This document shows, piece after piece, positions 7,697 through 17,475 of a stretch of 64,000 nt of DNA. Position 1 is the stretch's first letter; each line of letters begins with the position of its first letter. A model generated the notes under the pieces. The model did no database searches. It was not told the origin of the DNA and saw nothing but the letters and a program-made list of their open reading frames with translations. Origin of the DNA: Gemmatimonadaceae bacterium. GTDB taxonomy: Bacteria; Gemmatimonadota; Gemmatimonadetes; Gemmatimonadales; Gemmatimonadaceae. The stretch is taken from assembly GCA_030835125.1 (NCBI GenBank), contig JAUQWM010000032.1:92410-156409 (forward strand). The letters are read 5' to 3'. The translations under genes were made by a program, and so were the position numbers.

Positions 7697-9349
7697 ACCC
7701 AGTAGTTCCCGGGCGTGGGCGCGGCTCACCGTGCTCGCGGGGTCTCCGCCAAGCATCCGGGCCACCTCGGCCACGCGATCCTCGCCCCGGGCGACGCTGA
7801 TGTCCGCGGTCGAGACCCCGCCCTTCGCCCCCTTGGCGACGACGACATGGTGATGCGCCCGCGACGCGACCTGCGCCAGGTGGGTGATCACCAGGACCTG
7901 GTGGTGCGCGGCCAGTCGCCGCAGGGCGTCTCCGACGCGCAGTGCCACCGTGCCCCCGATGCCGGCGTCGACCTCATCGAACACCAGGGTCGGCACCTGG
8001 TCCAGGCGGGCGAGGATCGTCTTCAGCGCCAGCATCACCCGCGACAACTCCCCGCCCGAGGCCGTGCGCGCGAGCGGGCGCGGGTCATGCCCGACGTTGA
8101 GCCCGACGCGGAATTCGACGTCCTCGGCGCCTGACGCGACCACCGCCTCGAGCGGCGCGAGGGACACGAGGAATGTCCCGCCGGGCAGCCCGAGTTCGGG
8201 CAGGAGCGCCTCCACCTCGGCCGACAGCTTCCGCGATGCCTTCTGCCGGAGCCGGGTCAGCTTCGCCGCCTGCGTCGCCAGTTCGGCACGCGCCGCCTCC
8301 TCGCGCGCGGTCAGGGCACGGAGGTCGACCGCCGCCGTATCCAGCACCTCCAGCTCGGCCCGGGCCTGCCGCAGCGCCTCGAGCGCGGCGGCGACGCTGC
8401 CGCCGTGCTTCCTCGTTATGCGGTGGACCTGGTCGCGCCGGCGGTCCACCTCGGCCAGCCGCTCCGGGTCGCTGTCCAGGGTCGCGTCGTAGGCGCCGAG
8501 GTCGCGCGCCAGTTCCTGCAGGGTCACGACGGCGGCGTCGATCGCCTCGGCCACGGGCTCGACGCCGCGGTCGAGCCTGAGCGCGGACGACACCGCGCGC
8601 CGCGCCGACAGCAGCGCGTGCAGGGCGCCGGCATCGCCATCCTCGATCGCCGCCAGCGCCTGCTCGACGTGGGCCCGCAACTCGACGGCATGGGTCAGCC
8701 GCCTTGCCTCGTCGTCGAGCCGCTCTTCCTCGCCGGCCACGAGCCGGCCCTCCTCGATCTCGCGCACGACGTGGCGCAGGTAATCGGCGCGCTTCGACGC
8801 CTCGTCACGCCGGCGCACGAGCTCGGCGATGGACGCGCGCACCGAGTCGACCTCCCCGTGCGCGTCGCGCACGGCGGCCGCCACCCCGGCGGCGCCGGCC
8901 ATCGCGTCGAGGACGTCGCGCTGGGCGTCGCCGCCAAGGAGGGCCTGGGACTCGTGCTGGCCGTGCAGGTTCACCAGGAGGCGGCCGACCGCGGCGAGCG
9001 CGGCGGTGGTCACCGTGACGTCGTTCACCCAGGCGCGACTCTTCCCGGCGGCCGAGACCTCGCGGCGCAGCAGCAGGAGGCCGTCCTCGGCCGTGATCCC
9101 GCGTTCCTCCAGGAGGGCGGCCAGCGGTGCGTTGCCGGAAGCGTCGAAGACGCCCTCCACCACCGCCCGGTCGGCGCCGCCGCGCACGACGTCGGCGCTG
9201 CCCCGCTCGCCGAGCAGCAGGCCCAGCGCGCCGACGATGATGGACTTGCCGGCGCCGGTCTCCCCCGAGAGGACGTTGAACCCGGGAGCGACCGGCAGCG
9301 TCACCGACTCAATGACCGCCAGGTTGCGGATCCGGAGCTCGGTCAGCAT
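7688..9349 (-). CDS. recN: DNA repair protein RecN (SMC-like ATPase)
   Basis: 553 residues, the usual RecN length. The Walker A motif GETGAGKS is at residues 29-36, a long coiled-coil region follows, and the C-terminal Walker B block contains LVFDEVDAGIGG. RecN acts with RecA in double-strand break repair. The start at 9349 (MLTELRIRNL) is fixed by family similarity and by a 1-nt overlap with the upstream stop codon (TGATG), so translation is probably coupled to nadK. The last codons overlap the heptad array at 7592-7696, so the extreme C-terminus may have been formed by it. Confidence 0.97.
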   Translation of the reverse strand: MLTELRIRNLAVIESVTLPVAPGFNVLSGETGAGKSIIVGALGLLLGERGSADVVRGGADRAVVEGVFDASGNAPLAALLEERGITAEDGLLLLRREVSAAGKSRAWVNDVTVTTAALAAVGRLLVNLHGQHESQALLGGDAQRDVLDAMAGAAGVAAAVRDAHGEVDSVRASIAELVRRRDEASKRADYLRHVVREIEEGRLVAGEEERLDDEARRLTHAVELRAHVEQALAAIEDGDAGALHALLSARRAVSSALRLDRGVEPVAEAIDAAVVTLQELARDLGAYDATLDSDPERLAEVDRRRDQVHRITRKHGGSVAAALEALRQARAELEVLDTAAVDLRALTAREEAARAELATQAAKLTRLRQKASRKLSAEVEALLPELGLPGGTFLVSLAPLEAVVASGAEDVEFRVGLNVGHDPRPLARTASGGELSRVMLALKTILARLDQVPTLVFDEVDAGIGGTVALRVGDALRRLAAHHQVLVITHLAQVASRAHHHVVVAKGAKGGVSTADISVARGEDRVAEVARMLGGDPASTVSRAHARELLGAE

Positions 9350-10212
9350 CACGCACGCGCGTCGTCGGGCGGCAGCCCCCACCCGAGCTTGCGCCGCATC
9401 CGCGTGAAGAACGTCATCTCGGGGAACCGCACCAGGATCACCGAGCGGGTGGCCCGGCGCACCATCAGCGACTCGGCGGTGCCTAACGTGGTGCCGACCT
9501 GGCCGTCCACCGTTACCAGGCGGTCGGTGCCATCGTCGTCGGCATGGACGACCACGGTGGCGTCCGGCCCGACGACCACCGGGCGGATCGAGAGCGCGTG
9601 CGCCGAGATGGGGGCGATGATGATGGAGTGGTGTCGCGGCACCACGACCGGCCCGCCGACCGACAGGTTGTAGGCGGTGGACCCCGTCGGCGTCGACATC
9701 ACGATCCCGTCGGCGGCGTAGCTGGCCACCTCCTCGCCATCCACCTCGACCCGGAGCCAGATGACGCGTGCCTTGCCGCTCTTGTGGAGCACGATGTCGT
9801 TGAGGGCATACCAGCGCCGCGGATCGTCAGGCACCCCCGGCCGCCCCTCGAGGATCATGCGGGCCTCGCCGCGGTAGTCGCCGAGCACGAGGCGGCGCAC
9901 CGCCGTCTCGAGTTCCTCGCGACCGCAGGCGCTCAGGAACCCGAGGCGACCCAGGTTCACGCCCAGCACGGGGATTTCCCTCCCGGCCAGGAAGCGCGCT
10001 CCCCGCAGCAGGGTCCCGTCGCCGCCGAGCGTCAGCAGGGCATCGAGGTCCTCGGGGACGGCCGCCGGCGCGTCGTGACCCTGCACCATGTCGGCCAGTC
10101 CCGCCTCGAGCCTGACGTCGACCTCAAGCGCCGATGCGAGCGCCAGGAGTCGTTCCAGGACGCCCCCGAGACCCGCGTAGTCGCGATTGCCGACGACCCC
10201 GAGCCGGATCAC
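9349..10212 (-). CDS. nadK: NAD kinase
   Basis: 287 residues from a GTG start. It makes NADP from NAD and ATP (or polyphosphate). The GGDG signature is at residues 63-66 (TLGGDGTLL), followed later by a VGVNLGRLGFL-type strand, LNDIVLHK and STPTGSTAYNLSVGGP, all typical. The GTG overlaps the dxs stop codon as GTGA and its own stop overlaps the recN start, so dxs-nadK-recN form one translationally coupled unit. In many bacteria tlyA sits between dxs and nadK; it is absent here. Confidence 0.96.
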   Translation of the reverse strand: MIRLGVVGNRDYAGLGGVLERLLALASALEVDVRLEAGLADMVQGHDAPAAVPEDLDALLTLGGDGTLLRGARFLAGREIPVLGVNLGRLGFLSACGREELETAVRRLVLGDYRGEARMILEGRPGVPDDPRRWYALNDIVLHKSGKARVIWLRVEVDGEEVASYAADGIVMSTPTGSTAYNLSVGGPVVVPRHHSIIIAPISAHALSIRPVVVGPDATVVVHADDDGTDRLVTVDGQVGTTLGTAESLMVRRATRSVILVRFPEMTFFTRMRRKLGWGLPPDDARA

Positions 10213-12083
10213 CCGGCGACAGCCTCGCTTTCGTGCAGCGCCCGCACGCGCTCGGCGATCCCGTTGGCATCGAGACCGCACAACGAAAGCTGGCGTGCGC
10301 GTGAGGCGGCCGGGATGATGCGATCGGGAACGCCATGGGCGACGACCCGCACCGACGGCTCGAGCCGCTCCACGACCGAGGCGAGGTACGCGCCGAAGCC
10401 GTTCACCACCGTGCCTTCCTCCACCACGAGCAGCTGCCGGTGCTCCGCCAGGATGGTCGACAGCGTGAGGCTGTCGTACGGCTTGAGGAAGCGGCAGTTG
10501 ACGACGGTCGGGTTGAAGCCTTCGCGCGCCAGGATCGCCGCCGCCTCGAGCGCGGGCGCCACCATCGTCCCGACGGCCAGGATGGCGATCTCGCTCCCGT
10601 GGCGCGGCACTTCCCACGTGCCGTACGGGACGGCCTCGACCTGCGCCATCGTCGGCGGCACGTCCGGCGCGGTATCGCGGGGATACCGGATCGAGAAGGG
10701 GCCGTCGGCATCGACGGCGGTCCGCAGCAGGCCGAGCATCTCGGTCGCGTTCCGCGGTGCCGTCACGGTGACCCCGGGAACGGCCAGCAGGTACGCGATA
10801 TCGTACAGCCCCATGTGCGTCTCGCCGTCCTCGCCGACCAGGCCTGCCCGATCGAGGCAGAAGGTCACCGGCAGGTGCTGGAGGGCGACGTCGTGGATGA
10901 TGCTGTCGTAGGCGCGCTGGAGGAACGTGGAGTAGATCGCCACCACGGGACGCACGCCGCGCGTGGCCATTCCCGCGGCGAACGTCACCGCATGGGCCTC
11001 GGCGATCCCCACGTCGAAGAAGCGCGTCGGGTGCTGGCGCGTCACGACCGACGTCCCGGTGCCGCTCGGCATGGCCGCCGTGATCGCGACGATGTCGGCG
11101 CGCTCGGTCATCAGCTCGCCAAGGCCGGTGCCGAAGACCGTGGTGTAGTTCGCGTTCGCCGTGCTGGCCTTGCGTTGCTTGCCGGTCGCCGGGTCGTGGC
11201 CGGGCGGCAGCGCATGCCACTTCTCCCCGTGCTCGCCGGCGGGGAATCCCCGGCCCTTCTGGGTGATGACGTGGACGAGTCGCGGGCCGGTCATGGCCCG
11301 CACGGCGCCCAGCGTTTCCACGAGGCTGTTGAGGTCGTGCCCATCGATCGGCCCGAAGTACCGGAACCCGAGTTCCTCGAAGAGCACGCCGGGCGTGAGG
11401 AACGACTTCACGCTCTCCTCCCACTTCCGGACCAGGGAGTTGAGGACGTTGTGGCCCTCGAGGACCTCGCCGATGCGCCCGCGGATCCGGTTGTAGAGGG
11501 GGTTCCGCTGCACCGAGGTGAGGTACTTCGAGATGGCGCCGACGTTAGGCGCGATCGACATCTCGTTGTCGTTGAGGATGACGACGAGGTCGCGTCCCGA
11601 GTGGCCGGCGTTGTTGAGTCCCTCGTACGCCAGGCCCGAGGTCAGCGCGCCGTCGCCGAGCACCGCGACGACCTTGAACGCCTCGCCCTGGAGGTCCCGG
11701 CCCGCGGCGATCCCCAGCGCGGCCGAGATCGACGTGGCGGCATGCCCGGCGCCGAAGGCGTCGTACTCGCTCTCGCTGCGCTTGAGGAAACCCGATAACC
11801 CGCCTTCCTGGCGCAGCGTCTCCAGGCGCCCGTTGCGGCCCGTCAGGAGCTTGTGCGGGTAGCCCTGATGCCCAACGTCCCACACCAGCTGGTCGCGGGG
11901 CGTGTCGAACACAGCATGCAGGGCAACCGTGAGTTCCACGACCCCTAGTCCCGCGCCGATGTGCCCGCCGGTCCTGGAGCAGACATCGATGAGCCGCTCA
12001 CGGATCTCCTGGGAGAGCGTGCGCAACTCGTCGCGCGTCAGCGCCTTGAGGTCAGCCGGGGAATCGATGCGGTCGAGGAACAT
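10209..12083 (-). CDS. dxs: 1-deoxy-D-xylulose-5-phosphate synthase
   Basis: 624 residues, full length. It condenses pyruvate and glyceraldehyde-3-phosphate, the first step of the MEP isoprenoid pathway, using thiamine diphosphate. The ThDP motif runs from GDG (143-145) to NDN (171-173); the GHQGYPHKLLTGR and DRAGLVGEDG blocks are typical. The upstream neighbour ispA uses the pathway products. The leader is odd: directly upstream of the ATG are seven GCAGAGT repeats (read as ACTCTGC on this strand) and no Shine-Dalgarno sequence is seen. Confidence 0.98.
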   Translation of the reverse strand: MFLDRIDSPADLKALTRDELRTLSQEIRERLIDVCSRTGGHIGAGLGVVELTVALHAVFDTPRDQLVWDVGHQGYPHKLLTGRNGRLETLRQEGGLSGFLKRSESEYDAFGAGHAATSISAALGIAAGRDLQGEAFKVVAVLGDGALTSGLAYEGLNNAGHSGRDLVVILNDNEMSIAPNVGAISKYLTSVQRNPLYNRIRGRIGEVLEGHNVLNSLVRKWEESVKSFLTPGVLFEELGFRYFGPIDGHDLNSLVETLGAVRAMTGPRLVHVITQKGRGFPAGEHGEKWHALPPGHDPATGKQRKASTANANYTTVFGTGLGELMTERADIVAITAAMPSGTGTSVVTRQHPTRFFDVGIAEAHAVTFAAGMATRGVRPVVAIYSTFLQRAYDSIIHDVALQHLPVTFCLDRAGLVGEDGETHMGLYDIAYLLAVPGVTVTAPRNATEMLGLLRTAVDADGPFSIRYPRDTAPDVPPTMAQVEAVPYGTWEVPRHGSEIAILAVGTMVAPALEAAAILAREGFNPTVVNCRFLKPYDSLTLSTILAEHRQLLVVEEGTVVNGFGAYLASVVERLEPSVRVVAHGVPDRIIPAASRARQLSLCGLDANGIAERVRALHESEAVAG

Positions 12084-12089
12084 TCGATT

Positions 12090-12138
12090 GCAGAGTGCAG
12101 AGTGCAGAGTGCAGAGTGCAGAGTGCAGAGTGCAGAGT
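12090..12138. repeat. Tandem heptad array, (GCAGAGT)x7
   Basis: Seven perfect 7-bp units, beginning 6 bp upstream of the dxs start codon. The unit is the same as in the arrays at 7592 and 46792. Only one arm is present here; it runs directly into the GCTGGT hexamer tract. The dxs ribosome-binding region is made of this repeat. Confidence 0.97.
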
Positions 12139-12228
12139 GCTGGTGCTGGTGCTGGTGCTGGTGCTGGTGCTGGTGCTGGTGCTGGTGCTGGTGCTGGTGC
12201 TGGTGCTGGTGCTGGTGCTGGTGCTGGT
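12139..12228. repeat. Hexanucleotide microsatellite, (GCTGGT)x15
   Basis: Fifteen perfect 6-bp units follow the heptad array without a gap. The tract is between ispA (upstream) and dxs (downstream). Tracts of this length are prone to slippage, so unit number may vary among strains and shift the dxs leader length. The open frames through it (Gly-Ala, Val-Leu or Cys-Trp repeats) are not genes. Confidence 0.97.
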
Positions 12229-12264
12229 GCTGCGGTGGAGAGGGCCGGGTTCGGGTAATCTAGC

Positions 12265-13164
12265 TCAGGATTGCCGTTCGACGACGTGGCCGGCCAGGCG
12301 TTCGAGGTCGGGGGTAAGGCGGCCGGCGCCTTCCATGGCGGCGCATGCCTCGTCGACCAGCGCCCGCGCGCGACGCCGGGCGCCCTCGATGCCCAGCACC
12401 TGGGGGTAGGTGCTCTTCGACAGCGCCACGTCCTTCCCCGCCGTCTTGCCCAGCTGGTCGCTCGTGGCCGTCACGTCGAGGACGTCGTCGGCGATCTGGA
12501 ACGCGAGGCCCAGCGCGTCGCCGAACCGCGTGAACGACGCGAGGAGCGCGTCGTCGGCGCCGGCGGCGAGGGCGCCGATCCGCGCCGAGGCGCAGATCAG
12601 GATGCCGGTCTTGGCGCGGTGCACCCGCTCGAGGTCCTCGAGGCTCAGGCGCTTCCCCTCGGCGAGCAGGTCCAGCAGTTGCCCGCCGATCATGCCGCCC
12701 GCGCCCGAGGCGCGCATCAACTCTCCCACGATACGGCCGGCCAGCCCGGGACTCGCGCCCAGGTCGGAGGCTGCGCGATGGGCACGTCGCGCGGCCAGGG
12801 GCACCATCGCCACGCCGGCCATCATCGCGGTGCCGACGTCGAAGGCGCGGTGCACCGTGGGCCGGCCGCGACGGAGATCGTCGTTGTCCATGCACGGCAG
12901 GTCGTCGTGCACGAGCGAGTAGGCATGCACCACCTCGACCGCCGCCGCGAGGCCGCCGGCGTCGCCGTCGCCACCCGCCGCCCGGTACGAGGCCAGGACG
13001 AGCAACCCGCGGAAGCGCTTCCCCTGCCCGAGCAGGCTGTAGCGGATCGCCTCGGCGACGCGCGGCGCCACGCCGGTCAGGTCGTCGTCACAGCAGGCCG
13101 CGAGCGCCGACTCGACGATGTCGCGGGCGCCGATATCCACCGCGAGCGCGGACTCGTCAGGCAC
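12265..13164 (-). CDS. ispA: Polyprenyl synthetase, probably (2E,6E)-farnesyl diphosphate synthase
   Basis: 299 residues. It chains isopentenyl diphosphate onto allylic diphosphates. The first Asp-rich motif DDLPCMDND is at residues 87-95 and the second is QIADDVLD near residue 222; GQGKRFRG near 47-53 binds the diphosphate. The two residues inserted in the first Asp motif (DDxxxxD) are typical of bacterial FPP synthases. It overlaps xseB by 8 nt, forming the end of the rny-folD-xseA-xseB-ispA run. The exact chain length made cannot be proven from sequence. Confidence 0.93.
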   Translation of the reverse strand: MPDESALAVDIGARDIVESALAACCDDDLTGVAPRVAEAIRYSLLGQGKRFRGLLVLASYRAAGGDGDAGGLAAAVEVVHAYSLVHDDLPCMDNDDLRRGRPTVHRAFDVGTAMMAGVAMVPLAARRAHRAASDLGASPGLAGRIVGELMRASGAGGMIGGQLLDLLAEGKRLSLEDLERVHRAKTGILICASARIGALAAGADDALLASFTRFGDALGLAFQIADDVLDVTATSDQLGKTAGKDVALSKSTYPQVLGIEGARRRARALVDEACAAMEGAGRLTPDLERLAGHVVERQS

Positions 13165-13369
13165 GGAGGTCGGTGGCCTCGAGGACGCCGTCGGTGCGCT
13201 CCTTGAGCACCTGGACCGCCGCCTCGGCGCGCGCCAGCTCGGCGGACGCGTCCCGCAGGCAGGCGATGCCCTCCTCGAACAGCGTGAGTCCCTTGTCGAG
13301 GCTCACGTCGCGCGACTCCAGCGCGCGCACGATCTCCTCGAGCCGCTGGACCTTCTTCTCGAAGCTCAT
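13157..13369 (-). CDS. xseB: Exodeoxyribonuclease VII small subunit
   Basis: 70 residues, normal size for XseB. It has the family pattern FEKKVQRLEEIVRALES near the N-terminus and SLDKGLTLFEEGIACLRD in the middle, both helical. It works with XseA in degrading single-stranded DNA in repair. Its ATG overlaps the xseA stop by 4 nt and its end overlaps ispA by 8 nt, so the three are translated from one message. Confidence 0.95.
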   Translation of the reverse strand: MSFEKKVQRLEEIVRALESRDVSLDKGLTLFEEGIACLRDASAELARAEAAVQVLKERTDGVLEATDLRA

Positions 13370-14718
13370 GCTCCTCCCGGCTTCCCGGACGGGACGATGT
13401 CCTCCGTCCGCGCGTGCACGTCGCCGTCCCGCAACCTGGCCACGAAGGCATCGCCCGGCGCGAGCGCCTCTACCGACGTGACCGCCGCTCCCGACGGCAG
13501 CGTCAGCGCGGCATAGCCCCGCCCGAGCGTCGCCAGCGGGCTGAGCGCGTGCAGCTGCCCGGCCAGTCCCTCGAGCATGAGGCGCCGGCGCTCGACCGGG
13601 TGCGTGGCGGCACGGGTGACGGCCACGCCCGCCGCGGTGAGGCGCTCCCGCGCGGACTCCACCTGCGCGACGGCGGCATCGCGCAGCCCGGCCCCCAGCG
13701 TGCGCACCTGCCTGACGAGATCCGACAGCCTCGGCACTGCGGCTTCCGCGGCGGCCGAAGGGGTGGCCGCGCGATGGTCGGCGGCCAGGTCGCAGAGGGT
13801 GACGTCGACCTCATGGCCGACGGCCGAGATCACCGGGACCCCCATCGCCGCGGCGGCCCGCACGACGCGCTCATCGTTGAAGGCCCAGAGATCCTCGCGG
13901 CTCCCGCCGCCACGACCGAGGATGACGACGTCCGCCTTCCCCCAGCGCGACACGCGGCGCAGGGCACGGACGATGGACGCCGGGGCGTCCTCGCCCTGGA
14001 CCGTGCAGTGCGCGACCACCACCTGCGTGATGGGGCAGCGGCGACGAACCACCGCGACCACGTCGTGGAGGGCGGCCCCATCGGCGCTGGTGACGACCGC
14101 GACGCACGACGGCAGCAGCGGAAGGCGGCGCTTGCGCTCGAGGGCGAACAGTCCCTCCGCCTCGAGCTTCATCCGGACCTTCTCGAAGGCCTTGCGCCAC
14201 AGGCCGTCGCCGGCGGCCTCGATCTTCAGGACGCGCAACTGCAACTCACCCCGCGCCGCATAGACCGTGAGCCGCGCGAACGCCGTGATGGTCATGCCCT
14301 CGTCGGGCGCGGCCAGCGCGCGCCGCGCATCCGACGCCCACATCACGCAGCGGATCTGCGCCTCGGCGTCCTTGAGCGTGAAGTACCAGTGCCCGTTCCG
14401 GTGCTCCTTGAGCCCCACCACCTCACCGCGCACCCAGAGCGGCTCGACCGAGCCCTCGAGAATGTCACGCGTCGCCAGCGTGAGCAATGCGACCGAGACC
14501 GCCGATTCCGGCGAGACACCCGGGGCGGCATTCTCCGCGGCGGGGCGGCGCGCCCGCGCCTCGGTGCGCCGTGCCGGGGGCGGTGGCGGTGGCTCGAGGT
14601 CGTCGAAGAGCGCCAGCGTTTCGGGCTCGGGCTCGGCCGGACCCCGTGCCCCCGTTCGCGGACCAGGCGCCGGGGCCCCCGGATCACCGGGAGCCCGTCG
14701 AGCCGGCCGGGAGTTCAC
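13366..14718 (-). CDS. xseA: Exodeoxyribonuclease VII large subunit
   Basis: 450 residues. An unusual Pro/Arg/Ala-rich extension of about 75 residues (including a run of six prolines) precedes the OB-fold domain ([20 protein letters not shown]). The catalytic domain follows with [21 protein letters not shown] and [31 protein letters not shown], as in the family. The C-terminal coiled coil is short. The extension may be disordered, or the true start may be internal. It overlaps folD by 4 nt and xseB by 4 nt. Confidence 0.94.
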   Translation of the reverse strand: MNSRPARRAPGDPGAPAPGPRTGARGPAEPEPETLALFDDLEPPPPPPARRTEARARRPAAENAAPGVSPESAVSVALLTLATRDILEGSVEPLWVRGEVVGLKEHRNGHWYFTLKDAEAQIRCVMWASDARRALAAPDEGMTITAFARLTVYAARGELQLRVLKIEAAGDGLWRKAFEKVRMKLEAEGLFALERKRRLPLLPSCVAVVTSADGAALHDVVAVVRRRCPITQVVVAHCTVQGEDAPASIVRALRRVSRWGKADVVILGRGGGSREDLWAFNDERVVRAAAAMGVPVISAVGHEVDVTLCDLAADHRAATPSAAAEAAVPRLSDLVRQVRTLGAGLRDAAVAQVESARERLTAAGVAVTRAATHPVERRRLMLEGLAGQLHALSPLATLGRGYAALTLPSGAAVTSVEALAPGDAFVARLRDGDVHARTEDIVPSGKPGGA

Positions 14719-15644
14719 GCACCCGCCTGGCGCGCCGCACGCACCGTGTTCTTGAGCAGCATCGCGATCGTCATCGGTCCCACGCCTCCCGGCACGGGCG
14801 TGATGTGCGACGCCACGGCACGGGCGCTCTCGAAATGCACGTCACCGACCAGCCGGTATCCCTTCGGGTTCGAGGCATCGTCCACGCGATTGATGCCGAC
14901 ATCGATCACGACGGCGCCCGGGCGGATCATGTCGCCCGTCAGCATCTCCGGCTTCCCGATCGCGGCGATGATGATGTCGGCGCGCTTCGTGTGAAACGCG
15001 AGGTCCTTCGTGCGGCTGTGACAGACGGTGACGGTGCCATCCGCGCCCGGACCCTGCTGCATGAGGAGCGCAGCCATGGGCTTGCCCACGATGTTGCTGC
15101 GGCCGAGGACGACCACTTCCTTGCCCTTCGTGTCCACGCCGTAGCGGACCAGCAGCTCCTGCACGCCGGCCGGGGTACAGGGCGCGAAACCGTCCTTCTC
15201 GCCGATCAGCAGCTTGCCCACGTTCACCGGATGGAACCCGTCGACATCCTTCTCCGGCGCGATGCGCCTGACGACGGTATTGGCGTCCATGTGCCGTGGC
15301 AGCGGACTCTGGACCAGGATCCCGTGGATCGTCGGGTCGGCGTTGAGCCGGTCGATGATCGCCTCGAGCTCCGCCTGCGTCGTCGTCGCGGGCAGGCGGA
15401 TGGTCTCGCCCTTCATGCCCGCCTCGATCGACGCCTTCTCCTTCGACTTCACGTAGCTCTGGCTCGCGGGATCCTCGCCCACGATCACCACCGTCAGGCC
15501 GGGCGTGATGCCCTTCGCCCTGAGCTCGGCGGTGTCGCGGGCCACGTCGGCACGGACCGCCTTGGCGACCGCCACGCCATCGATGAGCACCGCGCCGGGG
15601 TGCGCGGTGCCGGTTGCCTGGGTTCCCGCTGCGTCAGCGTGCAA
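14715..15644 (-). CDS. folD: Bifunctional methylenetetrahydrofolate dehydrogenase/cyclohydrolase
   Basis: 309 residues, including about 15 extra N-terminal residues relative to the usual 285-295. It interconverts methylene-, methenyl- and formyl-tetrahydrofolate with NADP. Seen motifs are [10 protein letters not shown] with the catalytic lysine, QSPLPRHMD, the cofactor-binding [15 protein letters not shown] and the C-terminal [10 protein letters not shown]. It overlaps the rny stop by 11 nt and the xseA start by 4 nt. FolD-XseA-XseB-IspA is a common bacterial order. Confidence 0.97.
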   Translation of the reverse strand: MHADAAGTQATGTAHPGAVLIDGVAVAKAVRADVARDTAELRAKGITPGLTVVIVGEDPASQSYVKSKEKASIEAGMKGETIRLPATTTQAELEAIIDRLNADPTIHGILVQSPLPRHMDANTVVRRIAPEKDVDGFHPVNVGKLLIGEKDGFAPCTPAGVQELLVRYGVDTKGKEVVVLGRSNIVGKPMAALLMQQGPGADGTVTVCHSRTKDLAFHTKRADIIIAAIGKPEMLTGDMIRPGAVVIDVGINRVDDASNPKGYRLVGDVHFESARAVASHITPVPGGVGPMTIAMLLKNTVRAARQAGA

Positions 15645-17217
15645 AGTCCACCGCCCTCGTCTCTCGAATGACCACGACCTTGATCTGTCCCGGGTACTGC
15701 AGTTCCGCCTCGATGCGGCGCGCGATCTCGTCCGACAGGGACGTCATGCGCGCGTCGTCCACGTCCTCGGGCGTGACCAGCACGCGCACTTCCCGCCCGG
15801 CCTGGATCGCGTAGACCTTGTCCACCCCGCGATAACTCGACGCGATCTTCTCGATCCCCTCGAGGCGCTTGACGTACGTCTCGAAGGCCTCGCGACGCGC
15901 GCCCGGACGGGAGCCGGAGATGGCGTCGGCCGCCTGCACCAGCACCGACACCTCGCTCTCGTGAGGCACGTCGTCATGGTGCGCCGCGATGCAGTTCACG
16001 ATCATCGGGTTCTCGCCGTACTTCGTGGCGACCTCGACGCCCAGCTGCACATGCGTTCCCTCGTGTTCGTGCGTGAGGACCTTGCCGACGTCGTGGAGGA
16101 GGGCCCCACGCTTGGCCATCGTGACGTCGAGCCCCAGCTCGGCCGCCATGATCCCGGCCAGGTGCGCCACTTCCTTCGAGTGATCGAGGATATTCTGGCC
16201 GTAGCTCGTCCGGTACTTCATCCGCCCGATGAGCTTGATCATCTCGGGATGAAGGCCGTGGATGCCGGTCTCATACGCGGCGCGCTCCCCGAGCTCGACG
16301 ATCTGGGCATCGACTTCCTTCCGCGACTTGGCGACCACTTCCTCGATCCGCCCGGGGTGAATGCGGCCATCGGCGACCAGCTTCTCCAGCGCCAGACGGG
16401 CCACTTCCCGGCGGACCGGGTCGAAGCACGAGACCACCACCGTGTCCGGCGTGTCGTCGATCACCACGTCCACCCCGGTCGCCAGCTCGAACGCGCGGAT
16501 GTTGCGACCCTCGCGGCCAATGATGCGACCCTTCATCTCGTCGCTCGGCAGGGACACGGCGGATACGGATATTTCGGACGTGTGCTCGGAGGCGATGCGC
16601 TGGACGGCGAGCGCCACGATCTTCTTCGCCTCGCGCTCGGCGTCTCGCCGGGCCGACTCGCGGATCTCCCGCAGGCGGTTGGCGGCGTCGGCCTCCGCCT
16701 GCGCCTCCATCCGCTGGATGAGTTCGGCCTTGGCCTGCTCCTGCGACAGCCCGGCAAGCGCCTCCAGCCGTCGCCGTTCCTCGGTGGCGAGCTTCTCCAG
16801 TTCCTGCTCGCGTTCCCCGACGAACTTCTCCCGCCTGCCGAGTTCCGACGCGCGCTTGCCCAGGTCCTTCTCCCGGACCTCGACGAGCTCGAGCTTCTTC
16901 TCGAGCTGCGCCTCCTGGTCGTCCAGCCGTCGCTCTTCGCGCTCGATTTCCTCGCGCCGGTGCCTGGCCTCGGCTTCCCAGCCCTCGCGGAGCTTGATCT
17001 GTTCTTCCTTGCCCGCGATGATCGCGCTCTTGCGGGTCGACTCGGCGTCACGTTCGGCCTCGCCAACGATGCGCCTGGCCGTTTCCTCAGCCGTTGCCTT
17101 GGCGCCCGCCTGCCGCTGGACCTCGCCTGTGCGACCCTGACGAGTCCCGAAAACGAAAGACGCCGCGGCGGCGAGCAGGACGGCAGCGCCAGACGCAGCG
17201 AAAAAGATCAGGTCCAT
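15634..17217 (-). CDS. rny: Ribonuclease Y
   Basis: 527 residues, normal for RNase Y. A single membrane helix (about residues 3-23) anchors it; a long charged coiled coil follows (to about 200); then a KH RNA-binding domain ([15 protein letters not shown]) and an HD hydrolase domain with GALLHDVGK. It starts mRNA decay by internal cleavage at the membrane. The start at 17217 (MDLIFFAAS) is chosen because it begins the membrane helix; the sequence just upstream is CCATATACAT with no clear Shine-Dalgarno. It is the first gene of the minus-strand run ending at ispA. Confidence 0.97.
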   Translation of the reverse strand: MDLIFFAASGAAVLLAAAASFVFGTRQGRTGEVQRQAGAKATAEETARRIVGEAERDAESTRKSAIIAGKEEQIKLREGWEAEARHRREEIEREERRLDDQEAQLEKKLELVEVREKDLGKRASELGRREKFVGEREQELEKLATEERRRLEALAGLSQEQAKAELIQRMEAQAEADAANRLREIRESARRDAEREAKKIVALAVQRIASEHTSEISVSAVSLPSDEMKGRIIGREGRNIRAFELATGVDVVIDDTPDTVVVSCFDPVRREVARLALEKLVADGRIHPGRIEEVVAKSRKEVDAQIVELGERAAYETGIHGLHPEMIKLIGRMKYRTSYGQNILDHSKEVAHLAGIMAAELGLDVTMAKRGALLHDVGKVLTHEHEGTHVQLGVEVATKYGENPMIVNCIAAHHDDVPHESEVSVLVQAADAISGSRPGARREAFETYVKRLEGIEKIASSYRGVDKVYAIQAGREVRVLVTPEDVDDARMTSLSDEIARRIEAELQYPGQIKVVVIRETRAVDFAR

Positions 17218-17409
17218 ATGTATATGGCTCCAAACGCGGCGACCTCGCCGCGATTCCGGGGAGTACCACGGCGGGCGGGTCGACAACCTTGCTTGCCGCG
17301 GACCGGGCGGACGCCGACGCAGGGCGTGAACCGGGTCGCGCTAAATCAAGCGGCTGCTTGGACCTGCGCCGCAACGCAGAACGAGTTTCGAAGGTACGTC
17401 CTCAGGCCC

Positions 17410-17451
17410 AAAAAGGCAATCTGGACCGGCTCGCCAGGGGCGAACCGGTCC
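17410..17451 (-). terminator. Probable rho-independent terminator of the beta-helix lipoprotein gene
   Basis: On the minus strand, GGACCGGTTCGCC (17451-17439) pairs with GGCGAGCCGGTCC (17435-17423) over a 3-nt loop with one G-U pair. A run of five T follows after 8 nt (17414-17410). It lies 25 bp past the stop codon at 17476. The gap between stem and T-run is longer than ideal. Confidence 0.55.
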
Positions 17452-17475
17452 GGATCGGAAGGGACGAAATCCGAC

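Noticed and set aside
12090..12263. Small frames with Gly-Ala, Val-Leu or Cys-Trp repeats
   Set aside because: Produced by the GCTGGT microsatellite; repeat is intergenic.
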